Origin: an uncultured Hyphomicrobiales bacterium
Lineage (GTDB): Bacteria > Pseudomonadota > Alphaproteobacteria > Rhizobiales > Beijerinckiaceae
DNA length: 14,496 nt
Reading direction: 5' to 3'
Assembly (NCBI GenBank): GCA_903932565.1
Contig: CAIZGQ010000581.1
Coordinates: forward strand, 1-14,496
The notes below the pieces were generated by a model that saw only the letters and a program-made list of their open reading frames with translations, did not search any database and was not told the origin of the DNA. Shown in pieces: positions 7,348-13,686 of the stretch; within the stretch, counting starts at the first letter, position 1; each line of letters begins with the position of its first letter. A program made the translations under genes and the position numbers.

Positions 7348-8040
7348 ATGAAACTGCCAGTTGTCGCAACACCAACATTGGCCATCGCTGGTCGTGCGGA
7401 GCGGTGTCCCATCCGCCGCATCTATTGCGTCGGACGCAATTACGTTGACCACATTCGTGAGATGAAGGAAGGCGACGAGCGTGATCCGCCGTTCTTTTTC
7501 CAGAAACCATCGGATGCAATTGTCGCGAATGGCTCAACGATCCCGTACCCGCCAGACACGAGCGACTTTCAATATGAAGTCGAGCTTGTGGTTCTGCTCG
7601 GTGAAGGCGGCGTAAACATTCCGCAGGACAAGGCGCTTGATCATGTTCTTGGCTATGCCATCGGCCTTGATCTGACGCGTCGCGACCAACAAAAAGACAT
7701 GCGCGCGAAAATGCTGCCCTGGGAACGTGGCAAAGCATTTGATGCCTCGGCTCCCTGCTCTGCGCTGATGCTGGCTGATCATATCGGCCACCCAACAAAA
7801 GGGGCTATCACGCTCAGCGTCAACGGCGTTGAACAGCAGCGCGGCGATCTTTCCCAGATGATCTGGAATGTGCCGGAAATCATTTCAAATCTTTCAAATT
7901 CCTACAAACTCATGCCCGGCGATATGATCATGACTGGAACGCCCGCGGGCGTTGGCCCGGTGGTCATTGGTGACAAACTCCAAGGCCACATTGCGGGCGT
8001 TGGGACCTTGAACGTGACGATTGGACCTGGAGAAGGCTGA
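7348..8040 (+). CDS. Fumarylacetoacetate hydrolase family protein (acylpyruvase-like)
   Basis: A 230-residue single-domain FAH enzyme. IYCVGRNYVDHIREM (25-39) and PPFFFQKPSDAI (47-58) match the fumarylpyruvate hydrolase/acylpyruvase branch. The divalent-metal ligands are visible as E77 and E79 in FQYEVE and D108 in GLDLTRRDQ. The C-terminal MTGTPAGVGPV loop (195-205) is also typical. Members hydrolyse a C-C bond of 1,3-diketo acids, or decarboxylate or isomerise ring-cleavage products. The Shine-Dalgarno is weak and the gene sits 9 bases after the hydrolase, so coupling is likely. Placed between a possible C-C hydrolase and a possible cyclic amidase, it fits a catabolic pathway; exact substrate not deducible. 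Confidence 0.9.
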   Translation: MKLPVVATPTLAIAGRAERCPIRRIYCVGRNYVDHIREMKEGDERDPPFFFQKPSDAIVANGSTIPYPPDTSDFQYEVELVVLLGEGGVNIPQDKALDHVLGYAIGLDLTRRDQQKDMRAKMLPWERGKAFDASAPCSALMLADHIGHPTKGAITLSVNGVEQQRGDLSQMIWNVPEIISNLSNSYKLMPGDMIMTGTPAGVGPVVIGDKLQGHIAGVGTLNVTIGPGEG

Positions 8041-8041
8041 C

Positions 8042-8911
8042 ATGCTTCCCACAGAACGCCTTGCCTATTCGGCCATCTCGCAACGCCCACCCCTGAAATT
8101 GCCGAACGGCAAGCGCACGGCCGTTTGGGTCATCGTGAACATTGAGGAATGGGATCCGAAGGAAACCATGCCACGCACGGTCCTCACCCCACCCGCGGGC
8201 GGGTCTCCGATGCCAGACATTCCCAACTGGGCGTGGCACGAATACGGAAATCGGGTCGGCTTCTGGCGCATGCTGGATGTGTTTGACCAGCACAAAATTC
8301 CGGCCGCTCTGGCGATCAACGGCAAAGCCATTTCCACCTATGGGCCAATCGCCCGCGCGGCGCACGAGCGCGGATGGGAGTTCATCGGCCATGGATTTGG
8401 TCAAAAGAACATGCAGAAAGTCCCCGACGAGCGGGAAGATATTCGGAAAACCCGCGATGCGATTGTCGCGTTCACCGGCAAGCCCGCGCGCGGGTGGCTT
8501 GGTCCGGGCCTGACAGAAACCTGGGAAACACCGGACATTCTTGTGGAAGAAGGGTTTGATTACGTCTGTGACTGGGTGCTCGACGACGAGCCGGTCATGC
8601 TCAACACGCGCACAAAGCCCATCGTCAACATCCCCTATACGCAGGAATGTAACGACGTGGCGATGATGCTGATCCAGCATCACAAGGCCTCCGAGTATTA
8701 CGATCGGGCCTGCGATCAGTTTGACCAAATTTACGCAGATTCAGCGACATCCTCGCGGATCATGGCATTGGTTGTGCATCCCTACATCATGGGGGCTCCC
8801 CATCGCTGTAAATATTTTGCGCGCGTGTTTGACCACATCAAGAAGCACGATGACGTGGTGTTTTGGACGGGCAGTGACATCGTGGATTGGTATCGCACAC
8901 AACGCGGCTGA
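8042..8911 (+). CDS. Polysaccharide-deacetylase-fold hydrolase, PuuE-like (paralogue B)
   Basis: A protein of 289 residues from ATG 8042, which has GGAGAAGG (8029-8036) five bases upstream and lies one base after the previous stop; the in-frame TTG at 8021 is less likely. Landmarks: VNIE (33-36), NWAWHEYGNRVGFWR (62-76), GHGFGQKN (117-124), GWLGPGLTET (151-160), ECND (202-205), HPYIMGAPHR (246-255). It shares NWAWHEYG, the MPR-V-L segment and GLTET with paralogue C, so B and C are closer to each other than to A. As in A, motif 1 is V-N-I-E and the expected second His of H-x3-H is Gln. No signal peptide, which argues against a cell-wall substrate. Probably a cyclic amide or ureide hydrolase by analogy with PuuE. 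Confidence 0.88.
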   Translation: MLPTERLAYSAISQRPPLKLPNGKRTAVWVIVNIEEWDPKETMPRTVLTPPAGGSPMPDIPNWAWHEYGNRVGFWRMLDVFDQHKIPAALAINGKAISTYGPIARAAHERGWEFIGHGFGQKNMQKVPDEREDIRKTRDAIVAFTGKPARGWLGPGLTETWETPDILVEEGFDYVCDWVLDDEPVMLNTRTKPIVNIPYTQECNDVAMMLIQHHKASEYYDRACDQFDQIYADSATSSRIMALVVHPYIMGAPHRCKYFARVFDHIKKHDDVVFWTGSDIVDWYRTQRG

Positions 8912-8928
8912 TACGCGCGTTTGTAGGC

Positions 8929-8969
8929 ACCCTTCGACAGGCACGGATGTAATGCGCCAGGCGAAGGGT
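8929..8969 (+). terminator. Possible hairpin between paralogue B and livH
   Basis: ACCCTTCG (8929-8936) and CGAAGGGT (8962-8969) are perfect 8-base complements around a 25-base loop, within the 88-base gap before livH. The tract after it (TCTAGTTCGTTTG) is only moderately T-rich, so this is a poor intrinsic terminator. It may act as an RNA stability or processing element separating the enzyme genes from the transporter genes. The long loop leaves open that it is chance. Confidence 0.3.
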
Positions 8970-8999
8970 TCTAGTTCGTTTGCATTTGGAAAAGACTAG

Positions 9000-9857
9000 A
9001 TGAGTCTCAATCTGTTTCAGCTTCTCAACGGTCTGACGTTTGCAGCGCTGCTGTTCATCGTCGCGTCGGGCTTTACGCTGATTTTCGGCTTGCTGCGGAT
9101 TGTGAATCTGGCCCATGGCGCGCTGTATTTGTTTGGTGGCCTTGTTGGTTACAGCACCGTTAAACTGACCGGCAGCTTTCTGATCGGCGCGCTGGCCTCC
9201 ATGGCATTTGTTGCAATACTTGGCGTGGCGCTCGACAAGGGACTTCTGCGCTTTGTGCGTGGCGCTGAATTGCGCCAGGTTTTGCTAACGCTGGGCGTTG
9301 CGTTTCTTCTGAACGATATCGCGCTCGTCATCTGGGGTGGGGACACCTACACCGTTCCTGTGCCCGAGGCGTTGATGGGCGCCATGCGCGTTGGCTCGGT
9401 GTTTTACCCGAAATATCGCATGTTCGTGCTGGGACTTGGCGTTTTTGTTTTCATTGCGCTGTGGTTGCTCATCAACCATACGCGGCTGGGCGCGCTGATC
9501 CGCGCCGGTGTGGATGACCCCGAAACAACAGAGGCCATGGGCATCAACATCCGCATGGTGTTTCTTGGCACCTTCATGCTGGGTGCGTCGCTCGCGGGAT
9601 TGGGCGGTGCAGTTGGCGGAGCGTTTCTCACGCTGCATCCGGGTGCTGATGCAGAGATCCTCGTCTTCTCGCTCGCCGTCGTCATCATCGGTGGGCGCGG
9701 CTCTCTGGTGGGCGCTGCAACAGGTGCTTTGCTCGTGGGCCTTCTCAATTCCATTGGGCAGGTGGTTTTCCCCGAGCTTGCTTACTTCATCATCTTTGGT
9801 CCGATGGCGCTCATCCTTGCCTTTCGTCCGCTCGGTCTGTTTGGAAGGACTGCGTGA
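9000..9857 (+). CDS. livH: HAAT-family ABC transporter permease, LivH-like
   Basis: A 285-residue integral membrane protein, hydrophobic nearly throughout, with about eight membrane segments. The start FQLLNGLTFAALLFIVASG followed by GLLRIVNLAHGALYLFGG is the usual N-terminus of LivH permeases. The cytoplasmic coupling loop is around DDPETTEAMGINIRMVF (about 175-191). It would form a heterodimer with the next gene product in the inner membrane. The ATG at 9000 has only a weak GGAAAAG upstream; its stop shares one base with the livM ATG. The liv symbol describes the family. The substrate need not be a branched-chain amino acid, because importers of urea, amides and aromatic acids belong to the same family. 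Confidence 0.93.
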   Translation: MSLNLFQLLNGLTFAALLFIVASGFTLIFGLLRIVNLAHGALYLFGGLVGYSTVKLTGSFLIGALASMAFVAILGVALDKGLLRFVRGAELRQVLLTLGVAFLLNDIALVIWGGDTYTVPVPEALMGAMRVGSVFYPKYRMFVLGLGVFVFIALWLLINHTRLGALIRAGVDDPETTEAMGINIRMVFLGTFMLGASLAGLGGAVGGAFLTLHPGADAEILVFSLAVVIIGGRGSLVGAATGALLVGLLNSIGQVVFPELAYFIIFGPMALILAFRPLGLFGRTA

Positions 9858-10834
9858 TGAGCATGCTTGGCTCTCTTTCAGCGTCAAATCTCGATTCACC
9901 TCGGAGTCGAAAGGGTCTTTTGCTTTCGTTGGCGCTAGGTGCCTTGGCGCTTGTCATCCTGCCGATGATCCTGCCGGGCTATCAGATTTCCATCGTCACG
10001 CAGATTTTAATCTTCGCACTTCTCGCCATGTCGATTGATGTCCTGGCGGGTTATGCGGGTCGCACATCGCTTGGCCATGGCGCGATTTTCGGCCTGTCGA
10101 CCTATGTTGCGATCTATTGGTCAACCACGATGGGTGGCCATATCTGGGTGGGCTTACTGCTCGGGATCGTTGCGGCGACTATACTCGCTGCGATCTTTGC
10201 AATTCTCGCCATCCGAACCAGCGGCGTCTATTTTCTGCTGCTCACGCTGGCGCTCGGCATGATTGTCTGGGGCGTCTGCCAGCGCTGGACGAGTGTGACG
10301 GGTGGTGAAAACGGCATGCGTGGCGCTGGTCGCCCAGCCTTCCTGATTGATCATGCGCATTTCTATTTCGCCGTGCTGCTCATCATCATCCCGGTCACAT
10401 GGAGCCTGTGGCGTCTCGTGCATTCGCCATTCGGGTGGGCGCTGCGCGGCATCCGCGATAGCGAGAGCCGCATGCGCTCGCTTGGCTATAATGTGCAACT
10501 GCATCTGTTCATCGCATTCGTTTTATCCGGCTTTTACGCTGGCATTGCAGGCGCTCTGTATGCGGTCTTCAATGATTTCGTCAGCCCATCGACGGTGCAA
10601 TTGTCGCTGTCCGTCTCGGGGCTTTTGATGGCGATCACGGGTGGCATCGGCACGTTGCTGGGGTCATTCGTGGGGGCAGCCGCGATCACCAGTCTTGAAA
10701 ACATCGTCAGCATTTTCACCGAGCGCTGGCCAAGCGTGCTTGGTCTCACGTTTATCTTCATCATGATCTTCGCACCCGAAGGCATTGTCGGACGCGTCCA
10801 GTTGTTGCTGGCGCGCAAACATCAGCAGTCCTAG
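9857..10834 (+). CDS. livM: HAAT-family ABC transporter permease, LivM-like
   Basis: The second permease, 325 residues, with a soluble basic N-terminus of about 25 residues and then many hydrophobic helices. The family landmark VLAGYAGRTSLGHGAIFGLS (about 59-78) and the coupling loop RGIRDSESRMRSLGYN (about 200-215) are clear. ATG 9857 overlaps the livH stop by one base (ATGA) and has GGAAGGA at 9843-9849; the GTG at 9854 is an alternative. The next gene begins 20 bases after the stop. Confidence 0.93.
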   Translation: MSMLGSLSASNLDSPRSRKGLLLSLALGALALVILPMILPGYQISIVTQILIFALLAMSIDVLAGYAGRTSLGHGAIFGLSTYVAIYWSTTMGGHIWVGLLLGIVAATILAAIFAILAIRTSGVYFLLLTLALGMIVWGVCQRWTSVTGGENGMRGAGRPAFLIDHAHFYFAVLLIIIPVTWSLWRLVHSPFGWALRGIRDSESRMRSLGYNVQLHLFIAFVLSGFYAGIAGALYAVFNDFVSPSTVQLSLSVSGLLMAITGGIGTLLGSFVGAAAITSLENIVSIFTERWPSVLGLTFIFIMIFAPEGIVGRVQLLLARKHQQS

Positions 10835-10854
10835 TTCAACATGAGGAGTTCGCC

Positions 10855-12117
10855 ATGGATCGTCGGCATTTTCTGAAAAACACTGGTATCGCGGCGGTCT
10901 CCAGCGGGCTGGGCACACTCGCCATTCCGATGGCGGCACGCAGTGAAACAGCTCCCATCCGCATCGGTCTAATGGCACCATTGACGGGCGTTGTGGCCGC
11001 CGGTGGCCGCGAGCTCGTGGACGGATTCACGATGTTCTGGGACTCGATTGGCAATGAAATCGCCGGGCGCAAGGTCGAGATCATCATTGAGGACGATGCC
11101 GCCAATCCGGACACAGCCTTGCAGAAGGCACGCCGTCTGGTCGAGCAGTCAAAGGTCGATTTCCTGTTCGGCAATCTTCTCGCCAACACCGGCATTGCAG
11201 TTGCCAATTATGTGAAGGGCAATGGCGAACCCTATTTCATCCCGGTCATCGCGGCAGACGATCTCACGCAGCGCGGCCGTATCCCGAATGTGATCCGTGC
11301 GGGCGGCTACACTGCGAGCCAATTCCCGCGCGTGCTGGCGGATTGGGCGCTGAAGCAGGGTTATCGCAAGGTCGCGATGATCAGCCAGGATTACGCCTTT
11401 GGCCATGAGCAGTGCGGTGGCTTTGCGCAGACCTTCACGGAAGGCGGCGGCAAGGTGCTGCAGGAATTTTGGCATCCGTTGAACACATCGGATTTCAGCC
11501 CCTATCTCGGCCAGATCGCGGGCCTTGGCGCGGACGTGATCTTCGCCATGGAGACGGGTTCGGATTCCAACCGCTTCCTGCAACAGTTTGCGAGCTTTGG
11601 CCTCAAGGGTCAGATTCCGCTGCTCGGGGCGCAGAACTCGACAGATCAGTCCGTCATCCGGACCCTTGGACCAGAATGCGAAGGTGTCATCTCCGCCGCG
11701 CAATTCTGCGAAGGCTCGGACAACCCGGCAACGCAGGCCTTCGTCAAAGCCTACAACGCCAAGTTCGGCAAGATCCCGTCCTTGTACGGCTTCAGCCATT
11801 ATGTCGGCGCGATGTGGGTCGCCAAAGCCATCACGGCCATCGGCGGCAAGGTTGAAGATCGCGAATTGTTCCTCAAGACAGTGCTGAAAACGGAATTGCC
11901 GGATTCGCCACTTGGCACGCCGGTCAAGTTCGATGCCTATGGCAATCCGATTTACGACGTCTTCATCCGCAAGGTCGTGAAGAATGCCGAGGGCAAGTAC
12001 TGGAACGTGCCGGTCACAACCTACAAGGGCGTGTCGCAATTCTGGAATTACGATCCCGAAACCTACATGAAGCAGCCGCCCTATACGCGCGACTTCCAGG
12101 GCATCAAGAAGGCCTGA
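10855..12117 (+). CDS. HAAT-family ABC transporter substrate-binding protein with Tat signal
   Basis: A 420-residue periplasmic binding protein of type 1 (LivJ/LivK/AmiC-like). The N-terminus MDRRHFLKNTG carries the twin-arginine motif RRxFLK, followed by a hydrophobic stretch and A-A-R-S near residue 30 for cleavage. The mature part opens IRIGLMAPLTG and continues with GGRELVDGF, DDAANPDTALQKARRLVEQ and VDFLFGNLLANT, all family features. C-terminal segments such as GFSHYVGAMWVAKAI also match. It has an AGGAG (10844-10848) six bases before ATG. It delivers the ligand to the LivHM-like permease; the ligand cannot be read from sequence. Amide-, urea- and aromatic-binding relatives are all possible. 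Confidence 0.93.
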   Translation: MDRRHFLKNTGIAAVSSGLGTLAIPMAARSETAPIRIGLMAPLTGVVAAGGRELVDGFTMFWDSIGNEIAGRKVEIIIEDDAANPDTALQKARRLVEQSKVDFLFGNLLANTGIAVANYVKGNGEPYFIPVIAADDLTQRGRIPNVIRAGGYTASQFPRVLADWALKQGYRKVAMISQDYAFGHEQCGGFAQTFTEGGGKVLQEFWHPLNTSDFSPYLGQIAGLGADVIFAMETGSDSNRFLQQFASFGLKGQIPLLGAQNSTDQSVIRTLGPECEGVISAAQFCEGSDNPATQAFVKAYNAKFGKIPSLYGFSHYVGAMWVAKAITAIGGKVEDRELFLKTVLKTELPDSPLGTPVKFDAYGNPIYDVFIRKVVKNAEGKYWNVPVTTYKGVSQFWNYDPETYMKQPPYTRDFQGIKKA

Positions 12118-12131
12118 TCAAGAGACTCAGG

Positions 12132-12157
12132 ATGCAGCGGTCTTGCGGCCGCTGCAT
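12132..12157 (+). promoter_or_regulatory. Intergenic hairpin after the binding-protein gene
   Basis: ATGCAGCGG (12132-12140) and CCGCTGCAT (12149-12157) form a perfect 9-base stem with an 8-base loop in the 62-base gap between the binding-protein gene and livG. It is GC-rich and followed by TTTC rather than a long T-run, so full termination is unlikely. A partial terminator or 3'-end stabiliser would give more binding protein than ATPase, as is common in binding-protein operons. That role is inference. Confidence 0.6.
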
Positions 12158-12179
12158 TTCAAGTTTGCCGGGAGTAGTT

Positions 12180-12935
12180 GTGTCAGACGTGCTTTTAAAA
12201 CTCGATCACGTTGGCGTGCGTTTTGGCGGGCTCAAGGCCGTTGATGACGTGTCGCTCAACGTGAAGCGAGGCGAACGCAGAGCCATCATTGGCCCCAATG
12301 GCGCGGGCAAAACAACGTTGTTCAATGCCATCACAGGAATCAATCCGGCCACATCGGGTCAGGTTATCTTTGAGGGCAGAGACGTCACACGCGCACAGCC
12401 GCATGCGCGCGCAGCCTTTGGCATGAGCCGCACGTTTCAGATTACCAACCTCTTTCCAACGCTGACGGTCGAGCAGAACATGCAGATTGCCCTGCGTGGT
12501 CTGAGCCCGCAGAAGTTTTCGTTCTTTGGGTCGAGTGATTTCACCGCCGATGAGCGCCAGAAAGCGGAAGGCGCGCTGGCCATCTCGCGTCTCAATTCGC
12601 GGGCCCAGACCCTTGTGCGTGAATTGTCCTACGGCGAGCAGCGCCAACTTGAAATGGCAATGACCTTGGCAACCGGTCCGCGCCTGTTGCTGCTGGACGA
12701 GCCCGCAGCCGGGCTAGCGCCCTCCGAGCGCATCATCGTGTCCGACGTCATCCGCTCACTGCCATCGGATATTACAGTCGTATTGATCGAGCATGACATG
12801 GACCTTGTGTTGTCGCTGGTGGATTGGGTGACATGCTTGAACAACGGACGCTTTCTGGCTGAAGGCGCACCCGCAGACATCCGCAACAATTCAGATATCC
12901 AGGACGTTTATCTCGGGCGGCGGCACCATGCTTGA
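12180..12935 (+). CDS. livG: HAAT-family ABC transporter ATP-binding protein, LivG-like
   Basis: A 251-residue ATPase. Walker A GPNGAGKTT (38-46), signature LSYGEQ (149-154), Walker B LLLLDE (169-174) and switch His205 in IEHD are all intact. GMSRTFQ (81-87) provides the Q-loop and the L-F-P-T-L-T-V-E-Q-N segment is typical. I place the start at GTG 12180, with GGGAG (12170-12174) five bases upstream. An ATG at 12132 in the same frame lies in the left arm of the hairpin, lacks a ribosome site and would add 16 unrelated residues. The stop region overlaps livF by 8 bases. Confidence 0.93.
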   Translation: MSDVLLKLDHVGVRFGGLKAVDDVSLNVKRGERRAIIGPNGAGKTTLFNAITGINPATSGQVIFEGRDVTRAQPHARAAFGMSRTFQITNLFPTLTVEQNMQIALRGLSPQKFSFFGSSDFTADERQKAEGALAISRLNSRAQTLVRELSYGEQRQLEMAMTLATGPRLLLLDEPAAGLAPSERIIVSDVIRSLPSDITVVLIEHDMDLVLSLVDWVTCLNNGRFLAEGAPADIRNNSDIQDVYLGRRHHA

Positions 12936-13632
12936 GATCAACGATCTTCACGCCTATTACGGCGACGCCCATGTGGTGCAAGGCGCCTCACTCAATGTCG
13001 ATGTCAACGAAGTCGTTGCCCTGCTTGGTCGAAACGGCATGGGCAAGACAAGCCTCATCCGATCCATCATGGGCCTTGCCTCGCCACAGGTGAAGCGCGG
13101 CTCGATCAATTGGAAAGGCCAGGCCCTGCTCGGCCTTGCCCCATTTGAAATTGCGCGTCGCAAGATTGCCTATGTGCCACAAGGACGACGGCTGTTTGGC
13201 TCACTCACCGTGATCGAGCATCTGACCATGCTGAAATCGGCGAGTGCCAAACATGGCTGGACGGTTGAGCGCGTGCTGGCGACATTCCCCAGACTTGCAG
13301 AGCGTCGCTCGCATCGGGGCAATCAATTGTCGGGCGGTGAGCGCGGCATGCTGGCCGTTGGTCGCGCGCTCATGCTCGACCCGGAATTGATCCTGATGGA
13401 TGAGCCATCTGAAGGTCTCGCCCCTGTCATGGTGCAACATCTTGAAGACGTCATCAGCGATCTCGCCAAGCAGGGCCTGGGGATTTTGCTGGTGGAGCAG
13501 AACCTCTACAGTGCGCTGGCTGTCGCAAATCGCGTCTATGTTCTGGAAACCGGCAAGGTTGTTTACGAAGGCGCAAAAGAGGCAATCGAACACGAGCCTG
13601 CGAAGTTGACGCAATTCCTTGGCGTGAAATAA
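12928..13632 (+). CDS. livF: HAAT-family ABC transporter ATP-binding protein, LivF-like
   Basis: A 234-residue ATPase, the partner of LivG. It has Walker A GRNGMGKTS (34-42), Q-loop YVPQGRRLF (82-90), signature LSGGE (134-138) and Walker B LILMDE (154-159). The switch position is Gln191 in LLVEQN, which is normal for LivF rather than a defect. It begins inside the livG end (8-base overlap), so the two ATPases are translationally coupled. It completes a five-component importer. Confidence 0.94.
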   Translation: MLEINDLHAYYGDAHVVQGASLNVDVNEVVALLGRNGMGKTSLIRSIMGLASPQVKRGSINWKGQALLGLAPFEIARRKIAYVPQGRRLFGSLTVIEHLTMLKSASAKHGWTVERVLATFPRLAERRSHRGNQLSGGERGMLAVGRALMLDPELILMDEPSEGLAPVMVQHLEDVISDLAKQGLGILLVEQNLYSALAVANRVYVLETGKVVYEGAKEAIEHEPAKLTQFLGVK

Positions 13633-13686
13633 GCCGATCAAGATCACGACGACATCAGGACGCCAAAGGCGCCAGCGGGAGGTATC

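Noticed and set aside
7964..8728. A 254-codon minus-strand frame
   Set aside because: It lies opposite the FAH end and paralogue B and is explained by the codon bias of the sense genes.
8929..8960. Possible sigma-54 promoter (GGCAC elements) before livH
   Set aside because: The distance from GGCAC to the nearest GC is two bases too long for the -24/-12 pattern, and the other GGCAC has no GC partner.
11149..12039. A 296-codon minus-strand frame opposite the binding-protein gene
   Set aside because: It is rich in Arg, His and Asp without any recognisable domain, and the sense strand has a complete, motif-bearing gene.
13661..13674. CGCC-AAA-GGCG mini-hairpin after livF
   Set aside because: The stem is only four bases with no T-tract; it is within chance expectation for this base composition and not a credible terminator.
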